NCBI GenBank assembly: GCA_937862885.1
Contig: CALMEE010000064.1
Coordinates: 62,001-126,000, forward strand
Reading direction: 5' to 3'
Length of the DNA stretch: 64,000 nucleotides
From: an uncultured Planctomycetaceae bacterium
GTDB taxonomy: Bacteria; Planctomycetota; Planctomycetia; Pirellulales; Pirellulaceae
The notes below the pieces were generated by a model. The model made no database searches and was not told the origin of the DNA. It was given only the letters and a program-made list of their open reading frames with translations. A program made the position numbers and the translations under genes. Below, one piece after another: positions 1-8,988 of the stretch. Numbering within the stretch: position 1 is the stretch's first letter; each line of letters begins with the position of its first letter.

Positions 1-1
1 A

Positions 2-1048
2 ACGAAGTATCAACGTCTCACCGATTTGACGTTTCAACTTTTTTCCGATTCCATCGTGCTCAACAGCAGCACCGAAGATTCCGAAAACGTCTTTCGTCAG
101 TCATTCAAGGTGTTTGCGGGGCCAAAGGTCAGTTATGTTTTAGACGAACATGGCTTGTCCGACTGCCGCACCTTCGGTTGGTTTGCCGTTTTCTCGAAGC
201 CGCTAATTTGGTTGCTGGGACTCTTCTATTCGATTATTCCAAACTATGGAATTGCCATCATCTTGTTAACAGTGCTGGTGCGGTTAGCCATGATGCCAAT
301 CAGCCGCCGCGCAGCCAAAAGCGCGCTAATGATGCAGGCGTTGCAACCCGAAATGAAGAAAATAACTGAGAAATACAAAGACGATTTCCAAAAGCGGGGT
401 GAGGCACAAAATGCATTATTGAAAAAATACAATTGCCATCCGTTAGGCGGGTGCATGTTGATGTTCGTCCAATTGCCGATCTTTATCGGCCTGTACCGGG
501 GATTGTCGGTCGATATTGGCCTACGCGATAAGCCCTTGATTCCGGGATTGAATTGGTGCAGCGACTTAGCGGGACCTGATCAGCTCTTCTATTGGAAGAA
601 TTGGGGGCTATCGTTCTTATTTGATGAGGCAGGTTGGTTGGGACCTTATTTCAACATCTTACCCTTGGTAACGGTTGTGCTATTCCTGATCCAACAAAAG
701 CTGTTTACACCGCCGCCAACCGATGACCAGCAGCGGATGATGCAAAAAATGATGACGTTCATGATGTTGTTCATGGGCGTGCTGTTTTTCAAAGTCTCCA
801 GCGGACTTTGTATCTATTTCATTACGTCAAGCATCTGGGGCATCGTTGAACGGCAACTCATCCCAAAACCAAAACTTCCGGAGCACCTTACAAAAAACAT
901 CAGTGCTGACGATATTTTGGAAGGTGTGACACAAGAGGTCAAATCAACGGGTGCGGCCTACACAAGTGAGAACAAACAACTTGATGAACGCCGTCGACTG
1001 GCCAGGGAGCGTAACCGCCGCCTGAAAGAAAAGGACGCCAAGAAATAG
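2..1048 (+). CDS. yidC: Membrane protein insertase YidC/Oxa1 family, C-terminal part (5' end outside window)
   Basis: YidC inserts proteins into the inner membrane, alone or with SecYEG. The frame is open to base 2, so the gene begins upstream and most of the periplasmic domain is missing. What remains is the conserved insertase domain. Counting from the TTG codon at 26, hydrophobic segments lie near 52-92, 140-162, 204-227 and 243-280. Arg86 sits in a VLVRLAMMPIS context and matches the groove arginine of E. coli YidC (family knowledge). Motifs LGGCMLMFVQLPIFIGLY and a basic Arg/Lys-rich tail ending REKD-type residues are also typical of the family. The identification is secure; only the amino end is unknown. 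Confidence 0.93.
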   Translation, partial: TKYQRLTDLTFQLFSDSIVLNSSTEDSENVFRQSFKVFAGPKVSYVLDEHGLSDCRTFGWFAVFSKPLIWLLGLFYSIIPNYGIAIILLTVLVRLAMMPISRRAAKSALMMQALQPEMKKITEKYKDDFQKRGEAQNALLKKYNCHPLGGCMLMFVQLPIFIGLYRGLSVDIGLRDKPLIPGLNWCSDLAGPDQLFYWKNWGLSFLFDEAGWLGPYFNILPLVTVVLFLIQQKLFTPPPTDDQQRMMQKMMTFMMLFMGVLFFKVSSGLCIYFITSSIWGIVERQLIPKPKLPEHLTKNISADDILEGVTQEVKSTGAAYTSENKQLDERRRLARERNRRLKEKDAKK

Positions 1049-1902
1049 GCGTTCAATATCTCGTAATGTCAAGTTAACCATACCCGCGTACGACGTGCAC
1101 CGTTTCCGCAGCGTCGAATTGCAACCTCGGTCGCCCGTTCAGCGCTGAAACGTTGGGCAAACAGTCCTTATCGTCGACGCATATTCTCAATGAGCGAAAA
1201 CAAAAGGCTTGTTTCACATTGCCGAACAGCGCTAATATGCAGCGTGAACGAATCACTTGGAACATTTCATTCGCAATTTTGGTAAAAGGCGAACGTTGTT
1301 TGGACTTGTCCGACGGGCAATCCATCTCCAGATGACCCCGAATGACGTGTCAACTTGCGCGGGTTATTTTTGACCTGCGACTTGTGCGTTGCTCGGTTCG
1401 TCGCATTGGTATTGGCGGCTGTTTTTGGGCGCCGTGATTCAGTCGAGCTTGAAATGTTTTGGCTACGCTCAACCTTCACGGTTGTGACTTCATCAGCCAA
1501 TTCCATGTTTTTCAGCCAAAGTTCAACGAGGCGGCTAATGTGGTTAACTCCACTGCGCGTCTTGGTGGCTGCTGCTGCGGAAACATGTCGATTGTAACTC
1601 ATGTGTTCGTTAACTCCATTTAAAGTTGCGCGAGTGTCGGGACAAGATTCTGCTCAACTCGATGGCTGGTCGCGGAATCTCGATGTTTAAACTTGTTCCG
1701 ATTGTCCGGGTGGATCTGGACAAGTCTGGTCAAGCGAAGAAAGCTTTTGCAAAACTTTGGTTTGCCAGCGGTCGGCTAGCAAATCGCGTTGACCCGCTAC
1801 ATTGCTGGTTTTAGAATTTGTAGAACTCGGCGCAAGGCGGAACATTTATTCCAATGGCAGTTCATGTATTCCAAAACTCAGGTAATTCTGCGATTGATAC
1901 CG
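1049..1902. other. Intergenic region, no supported gene
   Basis: About 850 bases separate yidC from the next convincing start. A 111-codon minus-strand frame (1267-1602) has an ATG preceded by GGAG at about 11 bases. Its product is low-complexity (Thr/Asn/Ser/Lys-rich), matches no family I know, and is opposed by a plus-strand frame of similar quality. I do not call it. No RNA gene or clear terminator is visible. Confidence 0.4.
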
Positions 1903-3066
1903 ATGCAGCAGACTAGGAGTGCCGTTTTCGCAGGGTTTCCAGCAGTTGGGCGATTCCCCCGAGCAATTCGATTCCTGGCCATCTTTCTCTCAAGCGTCGG
2001 TTTGGTTCGCTTGCCGCTGATTTGTACGGCTACCGTGTTGATCTGCATTTGCTTAGCAGGCGGCGATTCGCAGCCAAGGAGCGAAGCGCAGGAACAAGCT
2101 TATGACAAAATTTGGGTGGAGGCCGATGGCGGAAAGCGCATCGCCAGCTACCCTGGCAGAATTGTGCAATACAATTTTGAACGCCTGGAGCTACAGGGCA
2201 TGGATGGTGGACGCACAAGAACATTTCCTGCAGACAAAATTAAGCGAGTACAAACCACGTACACGACGGAACATGTGACTGCGCTTGAAGCGTTGGAGAA
2301 TGGTGATATCTCCGCAGGTTATGAAATGTTGACTCGCGCGTACCTAGTTGAACCTCGTGCCTGGGTACAGCAAGAGATCCTCGCTCAACAGATTCAGGTA
2401 GCGCGAACAAGATCAGAGTTTACGCTGGCCGCGCAGTTATTCGTGAAGCTTATGGATGAAGAGCCGCAAACGCGTTTTTTCCATACGCTCCCCTTGTTCT
2501 GGGAAACCCGTTCGCTGACGACCGAAGAACGGGCGCTCGCCGAGCAACTCATCCAATCAAAAAACGACAACTTCGCGTTGTTGGGAGCGAGCTGGCTGCT
2601 CTCCAGCCCCAGCCGCCAAAAGGCATTAGAAAAGCTAAAAGAATTGTCGACGGACATCGATATGCGAGTCGCCAGTCTGGCCACCTGTCAATTGTGGCGC
2701 ATTGATGTTTTGACTGCGTCGACCAATGATTTGCAACGATGGGAGCAGTTGCTGGAACGACTTCCTAGTGATTTGCGGGCCGGCCCAACGTTGCTACTGG
2801 GTACTGGATGGGCCAGACAGCCCGCTACACAGCGTAACATCGATGACACGGTTGTGTTGTTGATGCGCGTGCCAATTCTCTACCCAGAGCATCACCACGA
2901 AGCCGCTGCCGCACTCTACCAAAGCGCACGGCTGCTTGAGGAAGTAGGAAGAAACCGCGAGGCACATCGCATTTATCTTGAACTCGTGGGAAACTATCGC
3001 AATACGAAGTCCATGGAAGTAGCTGCGCAAAGCCCGATCGTTCGTGAATTGCTCAATCGACAATAA
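1903..3066 (+). CDS. Secreted or membrane-anchored hypothetical protein, first gene of the ExbB/ExbD operon
   Basis: The 387-residue product has no family name I can give. The N-terminal third holds a hydrophobic segment (FLAIFLSSVGL then ICTATVLICICLAGG) that reads as a signal peptide or anchor. After it comes a small beta-type region (IASYPGRIVQYN ... ADKIKRV) and then a helical, TPR-like remainder (YQSARLLEEVGRNREAHRIYLELV near the end). The gene ends 57 bases before the ExbB-like gene on the same strand, so it probably belongs to that operon and acts in the periplasm with it. The start is uncertain: the frame opens at TTG-type codons near 1789 and has ATGs at 1864 and 1903. I chose 1903 because it sits just ahead of the hydrophobic segment. 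Confidence 0.7.
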   Translation: MQQTRSAVFAGFPAVGRFPRAIRFLAIFLSSVGLVRLPLICTATVLICICLAGGDSQPRSEAQEQAYDKIWVEADGGKRIASYPGRIVQYNFERLELQGMDGGRTRTFPADKIKRVQTTYTTEHVTALEALENGDISAGYEMLTRAYLVEPRAWVQQEILAQQIQVARTRSEFTLAAQLFVKLMDEEPQTRFFHTLPLFWETRSLTTEERALAEQLIQSKNDNFALLGASWLLSSPSRQKALEKLKELSTDIDMRVASLATCQLWRIDVLTASTNDLQRWEQLLERLPSDLRAGPTLLLGTGWARQPATQRNIDDTVVLLMRVPILYPEHHHEAAAALYQSARLLEEVGRNREAHRIYLELVGNYRNTKSMEVAAQSPIVRELLNRQ

Positions 3067-3123
3067 TGGACAGCAAGCAGTTACCAGCACGTTCCGCGTG
3101 GACTTAAAATAGAAACGAAAAAT

Positions 3124-3897
3124 ATGAGGTTTGAAGTGCCAAGAATTCACAATTGGCTGTCGAGTTGCATGATATTTTTTCTAATTGCCGGCTGGAATTC
3201 GGTGGCCGTTGCACAACGACCAACTTCTGAAACCGCGCCAAATGAAGCGCCTCAGGGAGTCCTCCAAATTGTTTTCGCAGGTGGGTGGATTGGCGTGCTA
3301 ATTATTGCAGTGTTGCTGGCGTTATCGATGACCGCCGCCTATTTGATTATCGACCATCTGTTGACGGTACGCCGGCGCGACTTGATGCCGGATGGGCTGG
3401 CAGATTCGACGCGCGAGTTACTGCTTGTCGGTAAGGTCACCGAAGCGAAAGCAAAATGCACCGAGACACCAAGTGTCATGTCATTTGTGTTACTGCATGG
3501 CATAGCCGAACTGGAATTCGGCTGGACGGCCGTGGAAAAGGCGCTGGAAGATGCCATTGCGGAACAATCAGCGCGTTTATTTCGCAAAATCGAATATTTG
3601 GCCGTGATTGGCAATATTGCGCCCATGGTTGGGCTACTGGGAACGGTTATCGGCATGATCATTGCCTTCCAACAGGTTGCCGTCAACCAAGGTGCCGCCA
3701 GTGCTCCGCAATTGGCGACCGGCATTTACCAAGCGCTGGTGACAACGGTAGGTGGATTGTTGGTGGCCATTCCTGCGTTAGGTGCTTTCGCCATATTTCG
3801 CAATCGCGTTGATCAGCTCGTTGCCGAGGCCGCATACTTAGCTCAACACGTATTCAGTCCTCTTCGCCAACGAAAACGGGCCCGCGAAAGCAATTAA
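3124..3897 (+). CDS. MotA/TolQ/ExbB proton channel family protein
   Basis: This is a stator-type proton channel subunit that, with ExbD-like partners, couples the proton motive force to work across the envelope. It has 257 residues. A signal peptide-like segment ends near VAVAQ (11-31). Membrane segments lie at about 53-80, 157-183 and 205-226. The hallmark block GNIAPMVGLLGTVIGMI (163-179) is the MotA/TolQ/ExbB signature. The cleavable N-terminal segment ahead of a three-helix core is common in planctomycete and Bacteroidetes-type ExbB proteins. Two ExbD-like genes and a giant TPR gene follow on the same strand, so the cargo or partner is probably the TPR protein rather than a TonB-dependent receptor; no tonB is visible nearby. 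Confidence 0.92.
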   Translation: MRFEVPRIHNWLSSCMIFFLIAGWNSVAVAQRPTSETAPNEAPQGVLQIVFAGGWIGVLIIAVLLALSMTAAYLIIDHLLTVRRRDLMPDGLADSTRELLLVGKVTEAKAKCTETPSVMSFVLLHGIAELEFGWTAVEKALEDAIAEQSARLFRKIEYLAVIGNIAPMVGLLGTVIGMIIAFQQVAVNQGAASAPQLATGIYQALVTTVGGLLVAIPALGAFAIFRNRVDQLVAEAAYLAQHVFSPLRQRKRARESN

Positions 3898-3965
3898 ATC
3901 ATCGTTTATTGATCGAGATTAAGGCAGTTTGCATTCCCAATATTTTCATCAGCAAGGATCGTCAC

Positions 3966-4133
3966 ATGAACATCAGCTCCCAGCACCGGTCTGCCACGGT
4001 AGGCGGAACCGAATGCTCAGCATGCTGCAAAACCAACGGCGTCTGGCAGATGGGTGCGAATGTATTGGACAATAGGCAACTCAATGGTGCGTCCCGCGGC
4101 ATCTTATCGCCGAAAGTTGGGCACATACTGTGA
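3966..4133 (+). CDS. Possible 55-residue leader or coupling ORF between ExbB and ExbD
   Basis: An ATG at 3966 is preceded by AAGGA at about 6 bases and opens a 55-codon frame. Its TGA stop (4131-4133) overlaps the GTG start of the first ExbD-like gene (4130), giving a GTGA overlap of the kind used for translational coupling. The product is Cys/Gly/Ser-rich, has no membrane segment and matches nothing I know. The ribosome-binding site and exact overlap support translation, but chance is possible in a 230-base gap. Confidence 0.3.
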   Translation: MNISSQHRSATVGGTECSACCKTNGVWQMGANVLDNRQLNGASRGILSPKVGHIL

Positions 4134-4549
4134 AGACTGCGCAAATTCCCCGTTCGCGGAAACTTGGATTCAGCATGATTCCCATGGTTGATGTGGTATT
4201 TTTGCTGATTATTTTCTTTTTGGTTTCCAGCCACATGGCACGCACCGAAAACGAAAAACTGGAACTTCCCGTTGCCGTGTCGGGCGATCAAGAAGCAAAT
4301 GTAACTTTGCCAAGATTGGTGATTAATATTCGCGAGGACGGACAAGTTGTCGTAGCCGGAAGAGCGGTCACTTTGGAGGCCCTGCAATCGCGGCTGGCTG
4401 TGGCACGCGAACAACTTGGCGATGAGATCGAAGTTCGCATTCGCTGCAGCAAGCAAGCGCCATATAGCCAAATTTCGCCAATTCTCTTGGCTTGTACCAA
4501 GAATAAGATTTGGAATGTCAGTTTCGCCGTGTATCGCTCGGAGTTTTAG
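4130..4549 (+). CDS. ExbD/TolR family biopolymer transport protein (first copy)
   Basis: A 139-residue, single-span stator subunit that pairs with the ExbB-like channel. The N-terminus is short and basic. It is followed by FSMIPMVDVVFLLIIFFLVS, where Asp21 is the proton-carrying aspartate known from ExbD/TolR. The remaining 100 residues are the periplasmic domain, with the typical LVINIREDGQVVVAGRAVTLEALQ-type strand-helix pattern. The start is GTG, overlapping the stop of a small upstream frame. The second ExbD-like gene starts 8 bases after the stop, so the two are almost certainly cotranslated. Confidence 0.9.
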   Translation: MKTAQIPRSRKLGFSMIPMVDVVFLLIIFFLVSSHMARTENEKLELPVAVSGDQEANVTLPRLVINIREDGQVVVAGRAVTLEALQSRLAVAREQLGDEIEVRIRCSKQAPYSQISPILLACTKNKIWNVSFAVYRSEF

Positions 4550-4557
4550 GAACTAAC

Positions 4558-5016
4558 ATGAAACGACCCAATCTTTTTCTCTCCCGTGAAAACGACTTGG
4601 ACACGATGATGACCCCCATGATTGACGTCGTGTTCTTGTTGCTGATCTTCTTTATCTGGACCACCAGCATGGCAATTGTGGAGTACGTGCTTCCCAGTCG
4701 TGTTTCGGCACAGCAAGGGAGTCAAGCTTCGAATCTCTCCGAACCACTCCCTGAGATGGACTTTCAGGAGATCGTGATAAAAATTGGATGGGACGGCAGC
4801 AAGCCGCGTTGGGACATCAATGGTGTGCGCTTCGGTGCTTTAGATCAAGTTGATCAACAATTAAGGGCCATTGGCCAAATCAAGTTAGATTCACCCGTGA
4901 TTGTGCATCCAGAACCCATCGTGCCGGTTGGCTACGTTATCGAAGTGTTCGACATTACTAAGCTCGTGGGATTCGAACAAGTTTCATTCGCCGTGGAGCA
5001 GGCACCTCAAGGGTGA
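4558..5016 (+). CDS. ExbD/TolR family biopolymer transport protein (second copy)
   Basis: The second ExbD-like subunit has 152 residues. The core is MMTPMIDVVFLLLIFFIW, with the conserved Asp at residue 23, then a longer periplasmic domain (about 110 residues) than the first copy. I chose the ATG at 4558 because AGGA precedes it at about 7 bases and it lies 8 bases after the previous stop; the frame also opens earlier, inside exbD1. Two dissimilar ExbD proteins suggest a heteromeric stator. It ends 9 bases before the TPR gene. Confidence 0.9.
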   Translation: MKRPNLFLSRENDLDTMMTPMIDVVFLLLIFFIWTTSMAIVEYVLPSRVSAQQGSQASNLSEPLPEMDFQEIVIKIGWDGSKPRWDINGVRFGALDQVDQQLRAIGQIKLDSPVIVHPEPIVPVGYVIEVFDITKLVGFEQVSFAVEQAPQG

Positions 5017-5025
5017 TCAACGTTC

Positions 5026-7707
5026 ATGAACATTAAGAAAAGCGACAACCTGCCGCGTCGATCATCGCTTGGAGCTGATCGTCGTCCAGTGCTGCCACAT
5101 CGCATTTGTAGCGTTTTGCGAGCCGCGTACCAATCGACGAGCCTCCGCCGACCTCTATCCTTCCTCAGTGCGATGATGGTCTCGTGGTCATTGGTCGTGT
5201 CCACGGCGATTGCAGCCGCGACAACCGCAGTTGAAAGCCAAACCTCTGCAACGAGCGCCGACAATCCAGCGATTCGTGCTGACGACCGCACAGTTGTGCA
5301 GGCGCTCATCGACCGACAGCTGTTCGACATTGCTCAGCACCTCTGCTCTGCCCGCTTGCAAAGCCAAGTGCCAGGTTCCCCTGGTCAATCGGCCTGGACG
5401 ATCGAATTAATCAAAGTACAAACGGCGCGGGCGTATACCTCTGACTCGACATCACGTGCGGAGAATTGGGAAAGGGCTTTCGAAGTCGCCCGCCGCTTCA
5501 TCCAAGATCAAGCCTCACATCCACAGCTAATCTTGGTTCGCTTGCAAGGTGCCCTGGCTCAATTGGGTCAGGCACAACAGATTCGCCAAGAAGTGTTGGT
5601 TCAAATCCGCGACGCGTCGGATGCAGCGTACGCCGTAGCGATTTTGGAAGCGGCTTCACTCGAATTGCGTTCGATCGAACGACAAATCGACGCGATAATT
5701 CCTGCTGCCCCCGACCAGCCGCAGAGCGATGGCCGCCTCAGTAAGTCGGAATTGCAGAATCTCAAAATCAATGTCGCTCTGCAATTAGCGCGAGGGAATA
5801 TTGATCGCGCACTATTGCTACCAGTTGAGCGCAGCTTTGATCGGGTCGATGTGCTGCGTCAAGCAAAACAACAACTTGAAAGCGTTTCGCGTGCGACGAA
5901 CCCCGACCAGCCCTTGTGGTGGGAGGTTCAGCTCGAACTGGTCAAGATCTTGAGGCTGCAAAATGAACTGAATTCAGCCGCGGAATCTCTGCATGCACTT
6001 CAGGAAAACGATCTGCCACCAGAGATCGGATCCCTGCTCGATGAAGAGAAACTGCAACTGTTAATTGCAGCGGGAAATCTGGGGGCAATTGAAGCGAGGT
6101 TGAGGGCTGTTCCAATCGAAAAAAGGCGTCCGGCAAGCCTAGATTTGTTGCTGACCCAGGCCGCAATCAAGCTCGTCCAAGGTTCGCGCGAATCGGATCG
6201 GCAATTTTGGCAACAATTCGCCGTCGGCATGGCCCAACGCATTGAGTTGCACCACGGTGTCTATTGGGCGCGTCAGGCAAATCTATTGCTTACCAAGGCC
6301 CTCGGTAGCGAAGTGATCCAACCCAGTGATGCCCAAATTCTCTTGAGGGTCGCAACGGAAGCCGAGAACAAGCAACAATGGGATGATGCGTTGCAGGCTT
6401 ACGAAAAAGCTGCTGACACCTTTCAGCGATTGGGGAACTCGGACCAAACCGCCAGAATCCTTTATCGAACCGGCTTAATTTTGCAACATGAAAAGAGACA
6501 TAAAAGTGCTTATCAACGTTTCCAACAAGTAACAAACGAGTTTCCCGATCATGAAACCGCAGCGTATGCCAGCATAAATGGAATCTGGAATTACGCGCGT
6601 GCGTTTTCGGGCAATTTCGACCGTGATCCGATCTATCGTCAGTGGCTCGATCGGCACATCGAGACCTGGCCGAATCACGATTCCGTCGGCCAATCGCTGA
6701 TTTGGCGAGCCCTGGCGTATATGGCGGAACAAGATTTTCTTTCCGCGTATAGCGACCTAATGTCGATCGATGGGGATATGTCCCAAATTCAGAATGCACT
6801 CAATTTAGCGGCGGATTCTTTGGATCAGGCTAACCGAACTTTAGCGGCAGAACCCGACAAGCAACGCGAGTTCCTATTCAGCCTCGCGGGATGGCTGGAA
6901 AGTTTAATTGCCGATGAGCCATACCAAATTCCAGAATTATGGAACGCCGTTAAAGGACAGGCAACGATTTTATTGGCCCAGATTAATTTGCGATATCTTT
7001 CTGATTCCGAAGTTTGGACCAGCCAATTGCTCAGGGCGATACTTGAAGATAGCGACGTGTACGATGAGGCGCAAAAATCGTTGGCCTCTGCGCTACTGGT
7101 CGCCGCGTTGGTTTCTCAACCAAACACGGACGAAGAAATTCAACGACGCGTATCGGACATGCATGATCCAGCGGCTGGAAGAGAAGCAGCCAAAACGCTG
7201 GCGGCTGCCCTAAATCGGTCGAGCGATGCAACCAAGAGGCAGCTCATTGCCGAACGGCTTGTTCGCTTGATAGGATCAATCGAGGACAAGCTTGAGAAAG
7301 CGAAGCAGTCCCAGAACAACGATTGGACGTTCGCAAAAGCGTTGGCTTTGCAATTGAATGGTCAACATGAGCAGGCTGTGTCCACATTGCAGCAACTGGC
7401 GACGGAACAGCCGCAAAGTCTTGAGGCACAAATCGCATACGCCGAAATCCTCGCCACCAGCCCGACCGAAGCCAATTGGCCATTGGCGCTGAAGCAATGG
7501 CGCACAATTGCAGCAAAGACAAAGCCCGGCACTACGAGCTGGTTTCGTGCGAAATATCACGTCGCCGAACTCCTGCTGCGAACGGGGCAGCGAGACGAGG
7601 CACTGAAGTTCCTTGAGTACATGGCGGTGATTCCCCCCGGTTGGAATGAGTCTGAATTCAAAGCAGAATTTGATCAACTTTTACGTGAAGCCAAAAATAA
7701 GCGTTGA
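5026..7707 (+). CDS. Giant secreted TPR protein of the ExbB/ExbD operon
   Basis: The 893-residue protein has an unusually long basic N-terminus, a hydrophobic signal-like segment at about 46-66 (FLSAMMVSWSLVVSTAIAAA) and then an all-helical exported body. The helices form tetratricopeptide-like pairs. The clearest run is near residue 450, DALQAYEKAADTFQRLG followed by ILYRTGLILQHEKRHKSAYQRF; another lies near 780 (NGQHEQAVSTLQQLATEQPQ). It starts 9 bases after exbD2, so it is part of the operon. TPR solenoids bind other proteins, so a periplasmic effector or scaffold driven by the stator is a reasonable inference; the substrate is unknown. No enzyme motif is visible. Confidence 0.85.
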   Translation: MNIKKSDNLPRRSSLGADRRPVLPHRICSVLRAAYQSTSLRRPLSFLSAMMVSWSLVVSTAIAAATTAVESQTSATSADNPAIRADDRTVVQALIDRQLFDIAQHLCSARLQSQVPGSPGQSAWTIELIKVQTARAYTSDSTSRAENWERAFEVARRFIQDQASHPQLILVRLQGALAQLGQAQQIRQEVLVQIRDASDAAYAVAILEAASLELRSIERQIDAIIPAAPDQPQSDGRLSKSELQNLKINVALQLARGNIDRALLLPVERSFDRVDVLRQAKQQLESVSRATNPDQPLWWEVQLELVKILRLQNELNSAAESLHALQENDLPPEIGSLLDEEKLQLLIAAGNLGAIEARLRAVPIEKRRPASLDLLLTQAAIKLVQGSRESDRQFWQQFAVGMAQRIELHHGVYWARQANLLLTKALGSEVIQPSDAQILLRVATEAENKQQWDDALQAYEKAADTFQRLGNSDQTARILYRTGLILQHEKRHKSAYQRFQQVTNEFPDHETAAYASINGIWNYARAFSGNFDRDPIYRQWLDRHIETWPNHDSVGQSLIWRALAYMAEQDFLSAYSDLMSIDGDMSQIQNALNLAADSLDQANRTLAAEPDKQREFLFSLAGWLESLIADEPYQIPELWNAVKGQATILLAQINLRYLSDSEVWTSQLLRAILEDSDVYDEAQKSLASALLVAALVSQPNTDEEIQRRVSDMHDPAAGREAAKTLAAALNRSSDATKRQLIAERLVRLIGSIEDKLEKAKQSQNNDWTFAKALALQLNGQHEQAVSTLQQLATEQPQSLEAQIAYAEILATSPTEANWPLALKQWRTIAAKTKPGTTSWFRAKYHVAELLLRTGQRDEALKFLEYMAVIPPGWNESEFKAEFDQLLREAKNKR

Positions 7708-8432
7708 TATCAATAAGCCGCCTTGTTCGTATTCAAACCACGTTTGGTCACCCCCTAAGATCGATGCCCATGGACTGGATTACAGGTGTGCTCGTAAATA
7801 CGGATTTTGCTTTAACGGACGATACGCATTAGAAGCAACTAACAAGGTGACTGCGGCACCCAAGATCAGCAGGAGAGTAGAGGTAAACATTTTTATAACC
7901 CTTCGTTGTTACAAATTGGTCATATGAAATGACCGCCCAGATGGAGACTGCGGATAGGCTTATGCACGAACCGGGCCAAAACGAGCGTTACAATGTTTTA
8001 TATGAGCGCAAGTGATTTTCTCGGCGAAAGTTACAACGACACAAAATTCTTGATTGAAATTTATTCAAATCTCTTTGTAATAACTGGGCAATGTGTAGCG
8101 TCGCGATTCGGTAGAAGTTCATCGTCAATTTGACGACATATTCGGCCGCGCAAGAGTCCCAGAAGCCGCCGTGGAATTGTCCGGAGTTAAGTTCCGCCTT
8201 TCGATGATGCCGTAAGGGCGCGAGCCCTCCGGTATTTGAAGCTCATCTGGCTTAATGCACCTGGCTTGTCACTTATCATACCACACGAGTTTTTGAATAT
8301 TCTTGTATGGTGATGTGAACCATTTCGCTTGCAACTGCGAATAATTGCAGCGTAGATAGATGAACTTAGCCTGAATTTTGGGGAGTGAAAAATGGAAGCA
8401 AAAGTCATCGTGTTATGGAGATATGATGATGA
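7708..8432. other. Intergenic region with one small-ORF candidate
   Basis: This stretch is AT-richer than its neighbours and begins the accessory region. Apart from the 36-codon minus-strand candidate at 7780-7890, I see no gene, RNA or terminator. The 3' half (from about 8260) runs into the degraded transposase and may include the old left end of that element, but no inverted repeat could be paired. Confidence 0.4.
7780..7890 (-). CDS. Candidate small single-span membrane protein (36 residues)
   Basis: Read on the minus strand, an ATG at 7890 opens a 36-codon frame ending with TAA at 7780. A GAAGGG Shine-Dalgarno-like site lies about 8 bases upstream. The product starts MFTSTLLLILGAAVTLLVAS, one clear membrane helix, and has a short basic tail (AYRPLKQNPYLRAHL). 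Signal-anchor-like architecture plus a good ribosome-binding site make it more than a chance frame, but the length is too short for certainty. It is convergent with the TPR operon. Function unknown. Confidence 0.4.
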   Translation of the reverse strand: MFTSTLLLILGAAVTLLVASNAYRPLKQNPYLRAHL

Positions 8433-8825
8433 TTGTCTCGTCGGGTTTTTTGTGTGGAGTATGCGGCATCGGACTTTGGTGACCAGAGGTTGAACAAGGG
8501 AATGGTAAAAATTGCCGACCAATTGGGAAAGAACTGCAACCGTTCGATTCGGATGGCTTCCGGTGGACGAGCAGAAATGGAAGCGGCTTACCGCTTCATG
8601 GATAACCCTAAGGTCACTCCGGAGAAAATCCCTTCACCGCATCGGCAATCCACGCTGGATCGGGTCGGTCAAAGAAACGTGGCTTTACTGGTTCATGATA
8701 CGACGGAATTGGACCTAACTCGCCTCAGCCATCAGGCCCATGGAGGCGGTCCACTCTCGCATGACTCGCGGTTTGGAAGCTACTTGCATCCGCTGGTGGC
8801 ATTCACTGCCGAGGGACTAGCCTAG
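8433..8825 (+). pseudogene. Tn5-like (IS4 superfamily) transposase, N-terminal remnant
   Basis: The 130 codons encode the N-terminal DNA-binding domain of Tn5-type transposases: ASDFGDQRLNKGMVKIADQL, then SGGRAEMEAAYRFMDNPKVTPEKI, then VALLVHDTTELDLT, which includes the first catalytic Asp region. A full transposase has about 450 residues, and the frame stops at 8825 in unrelated sequence. There is no credible start: an in-frame TGA precedes the TTG at 8433. It is a dead fragment. Confidence 0.8.
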
Positions 8826-8988
8826 TGCAATCGCCTTTGAATACTTGTAAGTTGGCTTGATTTTTGTGTGAGTATTGAAGAAGTCAAGCAAACTCAGAGA
8901 TTGGTTTTCATTATAGCCAAAAGTACTTGGTGGATCTTGTTTCCCTTCCTGGAATTGTAGTGCTTACACGAGTCCTTGTAATTTTGCT

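Noticed and set aside
1267-1602. 111-codon minus-strand frame with a GGAG near its ATG
   Set aside because: Low-complexity product, no family resemblance, and a competing plus-strand frame over the same bases. Evidence too weak for a gene call.
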